Part shown: positions 8,638 through 18,277 of the stretch, piece by piece
How positions within the stretch are numbered: the stretch's first letter is position 1
How the letters are laid out: the number at the start of each line of letters is the position of its first letter
Source of the DNA: Parabacteroides sp. TM07-1AC
Lineage (GTDB): Bacteria > Bacteroidota > Bacteroidia > Bacteroidales > Tannerellaceae
Direction of reading: 5' to 3'
Assembly: GCF_003480915.1 (NCBI RefSeq)
Contig: NZ_QUKD01000009.1
Location: forward strand, 166,898-230,897
Length of the DNA: 64,000 bases
Position numbers and translations under genes: made by a program
The notes under the pieces: model-generated
Databases searched by the model: none
What the model was told of the DNA's origin: nothing
Seen by the model: the letters and a program-made list of their open reading frames with translations, nothing else

Positions 8638-11600
8638 ATGAACAAAAAGTTTTCTACGTTAGTGGCTGTCCTTTTGGCAGCCGGAGCTTGGACGACGCTG
8701 GATGCTAAGGTAGTACAGGTTACTACTCCGGCAGTTGGGGTTAAGTATTTGTTGGGAGATGCTATTACAGCTGATGGAGAGGGATTAACAAATGCCTTGA
8801 CTGCTACTACTACTACAGCTTCATGGAGTGCTATGGCTATTGCAGATGCAAATTCTGCAGGTTGGGAATTGGAAGCAGGTACTAATGGTTCTTTTTTAAA
8901 GACTAGTGAAGGTTATTATGTAACAGTGGATGATGGTAATACAGCGACTGGAGCTGTAACGTTGTCCAATGCTGCTGATGTAGCTGCTACTAAGCGTGTA
9001 GAATTTGATGTTACCGTTAATTCGGATGGTACTGTGAAGTTTACAGTAAACACCGATTGGGCTGCTACAACAAGTAAGCATACCAGCTATGACGAAACTT
9101 ACGAGTTTAAGAATGCTAATGGTACACTGACTATTGAAAATAATGGTTCTTCTTATGTAGTAGGTGCTTACCTTTCAAGTGCTTACAAAGATGTTCCTGG
9201 TTTCGACCTGCCTGCTGGTGATGACGGCGCTTTGGATTTCGCTGCAACAGCAGATGAAGTTGCTCCTACTTATAATACTCCTGTTTATGTTAAAACATCT
9301 GGAAATAAGTATCTTGCAGTAGAACTGAAAGATGGTGCATATGTAATTAAGGAATTATCTAGTGCTCCGACAGCAGCCAATGCATTAAGTGCTTCTTGGT
9401 TGTGGGATAATGGTAAATTGTATTCAGTTGCAGCTGAACAGGCTGACAAAACTGCGGTTTTGAACTATGCAGCGCCTACTTATTCAATTGTTACTGATCC
9501 TACTTTGGGTGCAACATTTGGTATAGCAGGCGGTGCATTGACTGGTGGTGCAGGTACTGAAACATTCTATGCTTCTGCTGTATTGGCAGGTTCTCAGTTA
9601 CATTCGTCAATGAATATTACTGGAGCTCAGAATATTGTAAGTGGTGACCTGAAGTTGTTGGAAAGTGTACCTTCCGGATATGCTGTTATTGCATTAAAAT
9701 CAGGAAGTACTGTTAATTATCTGACAGCTGATGCTAATGCAGGTGCTATCAGTCCGTCAGACATGGATGATTATGAAAAGTACTTGTGGAAAGTTTCTGA
9801 AAAGACTGTAATGGGTGATGATATCTATTATACTTTCACAAGCTTGGCAAAAGATGCTGATGGCAATGCTTATCAGAAAGAATTCAAGGCAAATACAAAG
9901 TATTCTGTAAATGGTATTACTTTATCTGATAAAGGTGGTAACGCTATTAATGTAACCGGAACTACCGGAGGTACTCCTGCTATTTTCGGTTTCTATCAGG
10001 CTTTCCCTCTGGCTCATACACAAAAAGAATTGAATGATCTTCTGCAACCCGGTTTCGAACTGACTGTTAAGTACGAAAAAGACGAAGATAAGACAATCGA
10101 AAATATCAGTGTATTCCAGCAAAAGATGTATCCGAAGGGTACAAGTGCGAACGCTACTGAAGTAGAATTGTGGGATAATGAAGAGTTTGACCAAGGTACA
10201 GGTGCTAAGAAATTAGTATTGGATACTGAAGCAACAGTAGGCGGTAAGGTTAGTGGTGCTTTCAAATGGTTGACTGAAAAAGAGATTAATAAAGGAAAGG
10301 CTGGTCAATACGTAAGTAAATTCCAGTTCCAGTATGCTCAGGGTAATGAGTCTGTTATCACTAAGCTGGTAGTAGTAGGTGAAGGAAATGTTTCTATCCT
10401 GTTCAATGATAGCAAATATTATCTGACAACTTCTACAGATGCAAAAGCTAAATTGCCGTATATCAAACTGGGTGGTGACAATATTTATCCTGTTAAGAAT
10501 CTGTTAGGCAAACTGTGGAATATTTCTTATGCAAACTCAAGAGCTAACGCAAAAGCTGAAGATGAGGAATATAAGCTGAACGGTATTCTGGCTGTAACTT
10601 ATGACAAGAACGGTGAAGCTCCTAAATGGGATGCATCGACTTCTGCATGGGTACAAGGAACGACTACTGCTGTTGCTGACTATGTAGCATCTAACACCGT
10701 AGCTGAATCTGCTCCTGAAGCACAGTGGTTGGTTACAGATGCTGATCCGAACACGAATACATTTACTTTGACAAACCGTGAAAATCCGTCTGTGAAGATT
10801 ATGAATCTTAGCTTGCGTGAACGTGATGGTAAGTTTGAAGTATATTCGACTAAGGTTAATAGTCTGAACTCTACTTCACAGGATAACCTTAAAGGTGATG
10901 AAAACGATATCGTTTATCTGGAAGAATCATCTAAAGCTGACAACTTCCAGGGTTATATGCAGACAACTGAAAATACATTGAGAAGCAATAACTATCACCT
11001 GGGTCAATATCATGCAATCGCAGGTAACCATAATGCTTACTTCGTGGAAAATCATGACAATAGCCATAAGATCGGTGCTGTTGCTGATTCAGAAGCTGCA
11101 GACAAGTGGAAACTGCACTTCGCAATGAAGGCTGACGAAGATGGTAAGTATACAGAAGTGGATACTGTAAAGATCATCACTGAGTATTATATACTTAACA
11201 AAGATGGTAATGGGAGAGAAACTGACGCTAAGAAGATCAAGAAAGATACATTAGCTATCCTTCCGTATACATTCCAGAAAGTAGAAAACCGTGAATTCGT
11301 TGCATTCAATCCGGAAAGCAAGACTCACTTCGACTATTATGCTTGTGATGCAAAGAACAAAGATAACAGTGTTGGTAATTATACAAAAGCAGCACGTTTC
11401 GCCTTGAAGGTAAAACCGAACGGTTATAACTTCATCGAACTTAATGACGAAGCATTCGATTCTAAGGTGTCTCTGTCTAACAGCCCGGACAACGGTTACC
11501 TGGAAAAGATGGAAACTTATGCTGACGACAACAACTCTATAATGGTAGTGGAAGCTGCAGACGCTTCAGAATATCATAAGATTGGTGTAGAATGGGGTGA

Positions 11601-12582
11601 TACTATCAGCTTGTACCGTGACGAAAACAACTCCCAGGTATTGTTTGAAAAAGGGGATGAAAAGTCAATCGTCGAAAAAGATACTTTGAGCTTCCTGAAC
11701 ATCGACAACATCAACCAGTTCAATGTAAACCCGGCTATCTTTGCTGACACTGCTTACATCAACCGTTGGGATGCTGATGGCGTATTGAATACAACTTATC
11801 AGTATCTGTTGACGCTGAATCCTTCATTTGGTCTTCATACAGAAGATTGTGAAATTCCGAGTCACGAACCGATCATCGGTGGTATCGATACAGTTTATGG
11901 TCGCTTCCTGGTGAACCTGATTGACACAGCTAACGTATATGGCGTAAACCATATCCACAGCAACTGGTATACAAACGACGATGAAGCTGGTGAAAAGCTT
12001 GCTAAACTGTCATTCGTAGAAGGTTACCATACGAACGATACATTGTATCTGACTCGTCAGGGTGGTGAAATAGTTAAGATCGGTATGAATGCTCCTGATT
12101 TCAACGTTGCTAAGTTTGCTTTCCGTTATGTAGATAGCGCTGCTAAAACATTCAAAATCCAGACTCAATGGAAGAAATATCTGGGTGATGAAAATGAATA
12201 TGATACAGCTGCTGAATTTGCAGAAGCTTACGAAAAGAACCCAGGTTATGTTTCTAACGAAGGTTACCTGAAATGGATCAACGGTACAGTAGTAGTAACA
12301 AAAGGTTATGAAAACGGTGATGTATTCGGTATCGAAGAAAACGTTAAACGTGATCCGGTTGCTAACGAAACAATCGACGCTTCTTCAATCAGTGTTGTAG
12401 CTGCTAACGGTGCAGTTATCATCAAGGGTGCTGAAGGTAAGAAAGTTACTATCAGTAACGTGCTTGGTCAGACTGTTGCTAATGCAGTGATCACTTCTGA
12501 CGAAGCTACAATCTCTGCTCCTGCAGGTATCGTTGTAGTTGCTGTTGAAGGCGAAGCCGCTGTAAAAGCAATCGTAAAATAA
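8638..12582 (+). CDS. Large phase-variable DUF6383 surface (S-layer-like) protein, copy 1
   Basis: The 1314-residue protein begins at ATG 8638 with the family signal peptide MNKKFSTLVAVLLAAGAWTT. The two codons before it (TTG ATT) are less likely as a start because the leader and ATG are conserved in all three copies. The body is long, Ala/Thr/Lys/Asp-rich and without an enzyme motif visible to me. The last 70 or so residues form the DUF6383 tail (VLGQTV, then APAGIVVVAVEGEAAVKAIVK-like ending), which resembles a type IX secretion sorting domain. The C-terminal half has many D(S/T)(A/I/L/V) tripeptides, such as FADTAYI, LIDTANV and NDTLYL, which match the Bacteroidales O-glycosylation motif. 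It is likely a secreted surface glycoprotein controlled by the upstream invertible promoter. Copy 3 shares most of its C-terminal half. Confidence 0.85.
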   Translation: MNKKFSTLVAVLLAAGAWTTLDAKVVQVTTPAVGVKYLLGDAITADGEGLTNALTATTTTASWSAMAIADANSAGWELEAGTNGSFLKTSEGYYVTVDDGNTATGAVTLSNAADVAATKRVEFDVTVNSDGTVKFTVNTDWAATTSKHTSYDETYEFKNANGTLTIENNGSSYVVGAYLSSAYKDVPGFDLPAGDDGALDFAATADEVAPTYNTPVYVKTSGNKYLAVELKDGAYVIKELSSAPTAANALSASWLWDNGKLYSVAAEQADKTAVLNYAAPTYSIVTDPTLGATFGIAGGALTGGAGTETFYASAVLAGSQLHSSMNITGAQNIVSGDLKLLESVPSGYAVIALKSGSTVNYLTADANAGAISPSDMDDYEKYLWKVSEKTVMGDDIYYTFTSLAKDADGNAYQKEFKANTKYSVNGITLSDKGGNAINVTGTTGGTPAIFGFYQAFPLAHTQKELNDLLQPGFELTVKYEKDEDKTIENISVFQQKMYPKGTSANATEVELWDNEEFDQGTGAKKLVLDTEATVGGKVSGAFKWLTEKEINKGKAGQYVSKFQFQYAQGNESVITKLVVVGEGNVSILFNDSKYYLTTSTDAKAKLPYIKLGGDNIYPVKNLLGKLWNISYANSRANAKAEDEEYKLNGILAVTYDKNGEAPKWDASTSAWVQGTTTAVADYVASNTVAESAPEAQWLVTDADPNTNTFTLTNRENPSVKIMNLSLRERDGKFEVYSTKVNSLNSTSQDNLKGDENDIVYLEESSKADNFQGYMQTTENTLRSNNYHLGQYHAIAGNHNAYFVENHDNSHKIGAVADSEAADKWKLHFAMKADEDGKYTEVDTVKIITEYYILNKDGNGRETDAKKIKKDTLAILPYTFQKVENREFVAFNPESKTHFDYYACDAKNKDNSVGNYTKAARFALKVKPNGYNFIELNDEAFDSKVSLSNSPDNGYLEKMETYADDNNSIMVVEAADASEYHKIGVEWGDTISLYRDENNSQVLFEKGDEKSIVEKDTLSFLNIDNINQFNVNPAIFADTAYINRWDADGVLNTTYQYLLTLNPSFGLHTEDCEIPSHEPIIGGIDTVYGRFLVNLIDTANVYGVNHIHSNWYTNDDEAGEKLAKLSFVEGYHTNDTLYLTRQGGEIVKIGMNAPDFNVAKFAFRYVDSAAKTFKIQTQWKKYLGDENEYDTAAEFAEAYEKNPGYVSNEGYLKWINGTVVVTKGYENGDVFGIEENVKRDPVANETIDASSISVVAANGAVIIKGAEGKKVTISNVLGQTVANAVITSDEATISAPAGIVVVAVEGEAAVKAIVK

Positions 12583-12610
12583 GTAATTATTTAAAATCAA
12601 ATAATTCTAA

Positions 12611-12757
12611 ATTGTTTACCGCGCGTCGTAGGGGCGGTTCGCGAACCGCCCCCTGATAATTACCCTGCGACAGGCGAACAAGCGGTAGATATTAATACTA
12701 AAGTAATGAAATAAAGTTCTTCTGTTCCGACCTCTGTGAAGAGCGAAGACAGACCAA
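12611..12757 (+). other. Structured 3' untranslated element, copy 1
   Basis: An outer stem pairs TACCGC (12617-12622) with GCGGTA (12682-12687). Inside it GTCGTAG pairs with CTGCGAC, and a perfect 22-base palindrome (12631-12652, GGGGCGGTTC and its complement) forms a hairpin. A conserved unpaired stretch TAATACTAAAGTAATGAAAT follows. Then comes a second stem, CTCT-GTGA-AGAG with a GNRA loop, enclosed by TCTGT and GACAGA. The same plan recurs behind the other two DUF6383 genes. Confidence 0.65.
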
Positions 12758-12762
12758 AAACA

Positions 12763-12793
12763 AGCCCCGGGAGATGCGTCTTCCGGGGCTTTG
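12763..12793 (+). terminator. Terminator of DUF6383 gene 1
   Basis: AGCCCCGG (12763-12770) pairs with CCGGGGCT (12783-12790), extended inward by AGA/TCT. Only TT follows before GTAC, so the U-tract is short. Confidence 0.75.
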
Positions 12794-12818
12794 TACTTAA
12801 ATGATTGATACTATGACA

Positions 12819-12847
12819 TTGAAAATAAAATGTTTTGATTAATTTTG
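12819..12847 (+). promoter_or_regulatory. Promoter of the ECF sigma/FecR pair
   Basis: TTG at 12819-12821, 18 bases, then TAATTTTG at 12840-12847 fits the Bacteroidetes housekeeping promoter. The predicted transcript start is near 12854, so the TTG codon at 12858 is an unlikely translation start and GTG 12873 is favoured. Confidence 0.65.
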
Positions 12848-12872
12848 CCTATCCTTATTGAGAGAGAGATAC

Positions 12873-13460
12873 GTGGAATATTATGAAAAACAAATAATAC
12901 GAGGAGTAAAGGAGGGCGATGAAAATGCTTTCCGTAGTCTTTATGACAATTACTATCATCGTCTTTTCTGTATTTCCCGGCAATATCTGCAAGATGATTT
13001 TCTGGCGGAAACGATTGTCTCAGATGTCTTTTTTCACCTTTGGGAAACCCGTAAGACACTGGATATACAAATATCCCTGAATGCGTATCTGATACGTATG
13101 GTTCGTAACTTCTCTTTGAATTATCTGCAGAAGAATTATGTGGAGAAAGAAGTCAGCCTGAACGGTCTCGATATCACTTCCCCTTTGTTATTCCTGTCGG
13201 ACGAATATCCGTTGGGACGTTTGCTGGAAAAGGAAATGTCAGAGAAACTCCATGAAGAAATAAACCGGCTTCCTAAAGAAACACGTCAGGTATTTATCCT
13301 CAGTCGCCTGGAAGAACTGAAACATGAGGAGATAGCCGAACGTCTGGGCATATCCGTTAATACCGTCAAATACCATATTAAGCAAGCTCTGTCTATTTTG
13401 CGGGATCGTCTAAAAGATTATCAGTTAGTGCTTTTAGCCTGCCTGATGAAAATGTTTTGA
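12873..13460 (+). CDS. ECF-type RNA polymerase sigma factor
   Basis: This is a 195-residue sigma-70 factor of the Bacteroidetes extracytoplasmic-function group. Region 2 covers ENAFRSLYDNYYHRLF to FFHLWE. Region 4 near the C-terminus has LPKETRQVFILSRLEELKHE followed by the helix-turn-helix IAERLGISVNTVKYHI. The GTG start at 12873 is preceded by the purine-rich AGAGAGAGA, about 8 bases upstream. It lies directly ahead of a FecR-type anti-sigma gene and a SusC with an STN domain. This is the classical trans-envelope signalling set, in which the loaded receptor releases the sigma factor and induces its own susC/susD operon. Confidence 0.92.
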   Translation: MEYYEKQIIRGVKEGDENAFRSLYDNYYHRLFCISRQYLQDDFLAETIVSDVFFHLWETRKTLDIQISLNAYLIRMVRNFSLNYLQKNYVEKEVSLNGLDITSPLLFLSDEYPLGRLLEKEMSEKLHEEINRLPKETRQVFILSRLEELKHEEIAERLGISVNTVKYHIKQALSILRDRLKDYQLVLLACLMKMF

Positions 13461-13525
13461 AAAAAGTAACTATTCTGACTACCCCATTTCCTCCCTTTTC
13501 TTGTCTACCTTATAACAACATAAAA

Positions 13526-14533
13526 ATGAATAATACAGAGAATACATATTACCCGGATGAACTGATCGCAGCTTATTTGAATAATGAGTTGAATAAAGAA
13601 CAGCGCATTGAACTGGAAAAATGGGTGGCAGCCGATGCCGCTCATAAACAATATTTTTATGAAATGACCGAAATATGGCTGGCAGCTAACGCTACCGCCG
13701 GCAGCAAGGAAGAAAGCGAACGGGCGTTTCAACATTTCCGGGGCAGGCTTTCGAAAGCAAAGTTATCGAGAAGATTTTCGTTGTCTTTTGTGCGGATAGC
13801 CGCAGCAGTTGTGTTGGGAATCTTATTGATTGGCTCAGGTTTCTATTTGGGCGATCGTCGGTCGGTTGGTCAGTCTCAATATTTACAGGCAATACAGACA
13901 ATTGAAGTCCCAATGGGATCGCGTAGCCGGATCGTATTGCAGGATGGATCGGTGGTATGGCTGAATGCAGGTAGTAAACTTAGTTATGCCGCAGGTTTTT
14001 CACCGAAAGAAAGGAATGTAGTATTGGAAGGAGAAGGTTACTTTGAAGTCACTCATAATGATAAATGTCCTTTTATAGTCACTACGAATGATATCGATGT
14101 GAAAGTTTTGGGAACACGTTTCAGTGTGAAAGCTTATAAAGACGAGAAAAATATAGAAGTAATACTGGCTGAGGGAGCGGTCAATTTCATAAATAAAAAA
14201 GATTTGGATGCCTCGTTGATCATGAAACCGGAGCAACAAGTCATATATAACCGGGAGAGCGGGCATACAGATATACGGAAAGTACCGGCTTCGCAGGCGG
14301 ATGACTGGACGACCGGGGCTCATTTCTTTAATGAACTGACGCTCGAACAGATTGCCAGACAATTGGAAAAGTCGTTTGATGTCACTTTTATATTCAGAAA
14401 AGAAGAAAAGAAGAATCTGACTTTCTATGGTGATTTCCGAAATGACGATTCACTGGAAGATATCCTGATGATCATGTCGAGCAGCGGTAAATTCAAATAT
14501 AGAAAGACACACGATATAATAGAGATTTATTAG
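13526..14533 (+). CDS. FecR-family anti-sigma factor
   Basis: The 335-residue protein starts at ATG 13526 (MNNTENTYY). An upstream TTG that overlaps the sigma gene is less likely. The N-terminal cytoplasmic part would hold the sigma factor. A single membrane helix follows (IAAAVVLGILLIGSGFYLG, about residues 93-111). Then comes the periplasmic FecR domain, with VPMGSRSRIVLQDGSVVWLN and LEGEGYFEV, and a C-terminal DUF4974-like part. It should transmit the signal from the STN domain of the neighbouring SusC to the sigma factor. Confidence 0.93.
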   Translation: MNNTENTYYPDELIAAYLNNELNKEQRIELEKWVAADAAHKQYFYEMTEIWLAANATAGSKEESERAFQHFRGRLSKAKLSRRFSLSFVRIAAAVVLGILLIGSGFYLGDRRSVGQSQYLQAIQTIEVPMGSRSRIVLQDGSVVWLNAGSKLSYAAGFSPKERNVVLEGEGYFEVTHNDKCPFIVTTNDIDVKVLGTRFSVKAYKDEKNIEVILAEGAVNFINKKDLDASLIMKPEQQVIYNRESGHTDIRKVPASQADDWTTGAHFFNELTLEQIARQLEKSFDVTFIFRKEEKKNLTFYGDFRNDDSLEDILMIMSSSGKFKYRKTHDIIEIY

Positions 14534-14547
14534 CAGAGTATTCACCT

Positions 14548-14555
14548 TAAATTTG
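14548..14555 (+). promoter_or_regulatory. Possible promoter element upstream of susC
   Basis: TAAATTTG fits the -7 consensus, but no TTG lies 19 bases upstream. The susC/susD operon may instead depend on the ECF sigma factor encoded upstream, whose site I cannot recognise. Confidence 0.3.
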
Positions 14556-14682
14556 AAAGCCTATAGGAAAAGAGAAATGCAGTGGAAATGAGAGATAAAA
14601 AAGAATCGGAAAATGGTACGAACATTTCCCGATTCAAATAGTCGTTAAACTAATTTGTTATTAAAAACAACACTACAAAATT

Positions 14683-17600
14683 ATGGAAAACATTCCTTTT
14701 GAAAAAGAGAAAGCCGCATTATTTGTACCTAAAAAAACGTTATTTATTACGGCTTTATGTCTTGCTTCGTTAGCAGTAGCCCCACAGTTGGCTTTTGCAT
14801 CCTTACCGCAGAATCAAAAAATATCATTGGTGGTGAAGAATGTGACATTGAAAGATGCTATCGAAACAATAAAGAAACAAAGTAATTATTCATTTTTTAT
14901 TGACACAAAAGATGTGGACGTCCACAAGGTTGTGTCAGTCGATCTGGTAGATAGACCTGTTCGTGAAATACTGGCAGCTCTCCTTGATGGACAACAGGTT
15001 AAATGGGAGGTAAAAGGTAAACATATCATCATTACATCGGAAGATAAACAAGAAGTTGCAGCTGTCTCCCTGCAGAAAAAGGTTGTCTCCGGTACTATCA
15101 TCGATGAAAACGGCGAACCTGTCATCGGAGTGAATGTTGCTGTAAAAGGAACGACCGAGGGTACGATAACCGATATGGACGGACATTTTTCTTTGGATGT
15201 CTCTTCGGATGCTGTATTGATCGTCTCTTATATCGGCTATCAAACGCAGGAAATAGCCGTTAAAGGAAAGACTGCCGTGAATGTGAATCTGAAAGTAGAT
15301 TCAGAATTACTGGAAGAGGTGGTTGTTGTCGGTTATGGTGTCCAGAAAAAAGTGAATCTGACGGGTTCCGTATCGACGGTTAATTTTGCTAACCAGGCTG
15401 AGTCTCGTCCGGTGACGAATGTTTCTTCTGCTTTGGCTGGATTAAGTTCGGGTGTTTCTGTCTTACAAGGATCCGGACGACCGGGAGAGGATGATGCAAC
15501 GATCCGTATTCGAGGTGTCGGGACATTGAATAATAGTGATCCGCTGGTTATTATTGATGGAATGGAAGGAGATCTGAATATCTTGAATCCAAACGATATT
15601 GAATCTGTTTCTGTTCTGAAAGATGCAGCATCTGCTTCTATTTACGGATCTCGTGCAGCTAATGGAGTTATTTTGGTAACAACGAAAAAGGGAAATAAAG
15701 ACCGGATCAATATCTCATATAGTGGAAATATATCTATATCCAAACCGAGCCATCTGGTTGATCTAGTTTCTGATTATCCGACTTATATGCGATTAATGAA
15801 CGAGAGTGCCCGTAATACAGGTTCTCCTGATGTCTATGGTCAGAAAACAATTGATACTTGGGAGGAAGCGAATAAGAACCCGAACGGATTGACTGAAAAT
15901 GGCGTTCCTAACTGGCTGGCATATCCTAACACGAATTGGCAACGGGAAATGTACCAGAACAATGTGGCTCAGAATCATTCATTGTCAGTGAGCGGGGGAA
16001 GTGCCAAGACTACATTCCTGCTGTCTGCGGGTTATATGGATAATCCGGGACTGGTGGAAAATACAGGTTTAAAGCGTTATTCATTCAGAGCCAATGTTCA
16101 GGCGACTGTGACCGATTGGCTGACAGTCGGAACAAATACCTATGCAGTGTTACAATCTACGGAGTTGGGAGATTATAAGGCTATGAATGATGGTATGGGC
16201 CAGACTTGTCCGGGTGTTATTCCAAAATATAACGGACAATATGGTTTTCCGGAAGCAGCGGAAGAATCTACCCAGACGGATAATATGGCCTGGTTCCTGA
16301 ATAAACAGGGAGGATTAAAAGAATCATCCCGTTTCAACACGACTGTTTATTCGAAGATTAAATTCCTTAAAGACTTTTCGTGGGACTTTAATTTCAACTA
16401 TAATCGCCGTTTCGATGAGTCGAACCAGCACAGTACGGCAAATCCGCGCGTGAAATTTAGTACCGGTGAAATCCGTGTTCCGGCAGCCGACCCATCGCAG
16501 ATGACTACCAACTATAAGAATTACGGCGACCATAGTTATACGTTGGAGAACTTGCTTCGCTATGACAAGACCATTGCAAACGATCATGATATCAACGTAC
16601 TTCTGGGATATAATGAATATTATTATAAAGAATATGATCATGAATCGACGAAGAAAGGACTGATTGACCCGAGCATCTCAACTCCGGGATCAGCAACGGA
16701 TATGGTGGAGATTAAGGGAACCGCGGAAGATAAGTCTCTACGTTCTTTCTTCGGACGTATCAATTATGCTTATAAATCGCGTTACTTGTTTGAAGCCAAT
16801 ATGCGCTATGATGGTTCTTCCCATTTCGCATCCGGAAACCGATGGGGGGTATTCCCTTCTTTCTCTGGTGCGTGGCGTGTCACAGAAGAGGATTTTATGA
16901 AAAGCCAGAATTTATTTCAGAACCTGAAGCTGCGTTTATCCTGGGGGCAACTTGGAAATAATGCAACAGATGGTGAATATGACTATCAGGCCCTTTACGA
17001 GGCTGTTAAATATCCGTTGAATGGCATTTTGCAAACTGGTTTGTGGCCGGAGAAGATTGCTAATGGCTTATTAAAATGGGAAACGACTTCCGTAGTTAAT
17101 GTGGGTGTTGATGCCGCTTTATTGAATAGTCGGTTGACTGCAGAGGTGGATGTCTATAATAAAGTAACGGACGGGATTTTGACAACTCCTCCAATCTATT
17201 TAACAGCTGGTGATAAAAAAGCACCGACGCGTAACACTGCCGAAGTGACTAACCGGGGTATCGATCTGACTTTGGGATGGAAAGATAAGATCGGACAGGT
17301 AAACTACAGTGTGATTGGTAATTTCTCTTATAACCATAATGAAGTGACCAAATATAAAGGAAAACTGACCGAAGGTTGGGTTGTGAATGAAAAGGGAGAA
17401 AGAGTTTACAAATCAAACTTAGGAGACGTGTCCGATTCTAAAGACCAGCGCAGGGTTGTTGAGGGGCATAAGATACACGAGTTTCATCTTCTGTCACCTT
17501 ATCAGGGGAATCAGCAGTATTTCAATGCCGACGGTTCTGTCAATGTCAATGGCGGTCCGAGAGATGGTATGATCCGGACCAAAGATGATATGGCATGGTT

Positions 17601-18261
17601 GGAAGCCATGCAGGCGGCAGGCTATAAATTCATGCCGAACCAGAATATCGGAAAGAATCAGCTGTGGTATGGTGATTTGATTTATGCAGATACCAATGGT
17701 GACGGTATTTATGGAAACACGTATGATAAAGAGTTGACCGGAACATCAATGACCCCTAAATATAACTTTGGTTTACAATTGAATGTCTCCTGGAATAACT
17801 TTGACGTATCCATGTTGTGGTCCGGTAGTGCGGGATTTGATCTGTATTGGGCACAGTTTGGTTTTAACCTGCCGACAACAGGTTATGGAAGTGCTTTGGG
17901 ACAACGGGTTGCTGATGATCACTATTATTATGGCGAAGGTAACGCTTCCGATCTGACACCCGATAATCTGAACGGTAAATATCCTCGTCTTCTTAATAAC
18001 TCCAATGCGGCACAAAACAAGCAGGAGAGCACTTTTTATCTGTATAATGGGAATTTCCTGAAATTGAAGAATCTGTCGGTGGGATATACATTGCCGTCCA
18101 ATATCTCGGGAAAGGTATTCGCTGAACGTATCCGTTTGTATTTTTCCGGCGAGAACCTGTGTACTTTTACTTCTTTCCCCGGACAAGATCCTGAAATAGG
18201 TAACAGTATAGGTTATCCTTCACTGAAACAAATATCATTTGGTGCAAATATTACATTCTAA
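14683..18261 (+). CDS. SusC-like TonB-dependent outer-membrane transporter with STN domain
   Basis: The 1192-residue protein has a signal peptide that ends near AFA. An STN (secretin/TonB short N-terminal) domain follows at about residues 45-115. Next are a carboxypeptidase-regulatory-like domain starting VVSGTIIDENGEPVIGVNV and a TonB box-like VVVVGYGVQKK. The plug has IRIRGVGTLNNSDPLVIIDG, and a 22-strand barrel ends in the aromatic FGANITF. The STN domain is typical of receptors that signal through FecR/ECF pairs, exactly the two genes upstream. Together with the SusD gene that starts 17 bases downstream it should import an oligosaccharide or other bulky ligand. The substrate is not visible from the sequence; the two phosphoesterase genes that follow hint at a phosphorylated ligand. 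Confidence 0.95.
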   Translation: MENIPFEKEKAALFVPKKTLFITALCLASLAVAPQLAFASLPQNQKISLVVKNVTLKDAIETIKKQSNYSFFIDTKDVDVHKVVSVDLVDRPVREILAALLDGQQVKWEVKGKHIIITSEDKQEVAAVSLQKKVVSGTIIDENGEPVIGVNVAVKGTTEGTITDMDGHFSLDVSSDAVLIVSYIGYQTQEIAVKGKTAVNVNLKVDSELLEEVVVVGYGVQKKVNLTGSVSTVNFANQAESRPVTNVSSALAGLSSGVSVLQGSGRPGEDDATIRIRGVGTLNNSDPLVIIDGMEGDLNILNPNDIESVSVLKDAASASIYGSRAANGVILVTTKKGNKDRINISYSGNISISKPSHLVDLVSDYPTYMRLMNESARNTGSPDVYGQKTIDTWEEANKNPNGLTENGVPNWLAYPNTNWQREMYQNNVAQNHSLSVSGGSAKTTFLLSAGYMDNPGLVENTGLKRYSFRANVQATVTDWLTVGTNTYAVLQSTELGDYKAMNDGMGQTCPGVIPKYNGQYGFPEAAEESTQTDNMAWFLNKQGGLKESSRFNTTVYSKIKFLKDFSWDFNFNYNRRFDESNQHSTANPRVKFSTGEIRVPAADPSQMTTNYKNYGDHSYTLENLLRYDKTIANDHDINVLLGYNEYYYKEYDHESTKKGLIDPSISTPGSATDMVEIKGTAEDKSLRSFFGRINYAYKSRYLFEANMRYDGSSHFASGNRWGVFPSFSGAWRVTEEDFMKSQNLFQNLKLRLSWGQLGNNATDGEYDYQALYEAVKYPLNGILQTGLWPEKIANGLLKWETTSVVNVGVDAALLNSRLTAEVDVYNKVTDGILTTPPIYLTAGDKKAPTRNTAEVTNRGIDLTLGWKDKIGQVNYSVIGNFSYNHNEVTKYKGKLTEGWVVNEKGERVYKSNLGDVSDSKDQRRVVEGHKIHEFHLLSPYQGNQQYFNADGSVNVNGGPRDGMIRTKDDMAWLEAMQAAGYKFMPNQNIGKNQLWYGDLIYADTNGDGIYGNTYDKELTGTSMTPKYNFGLQLNVSWNNFDVSMLWSGSAGFDLYWAQFGFNLPTTGYGSALGQRVADDHYYYGEGNASDLTPDNLNGKYPRLLNNSNAAQNKQESTFYLYNGNFLKLKNLSVGYTLPSNISGKVFAERIRLYFSGENLCTFTSFPGQDPEIGNSIGYPSLKQISFGANITF

Positions 18262-18277
18262 TACAAAAAATAGAACG

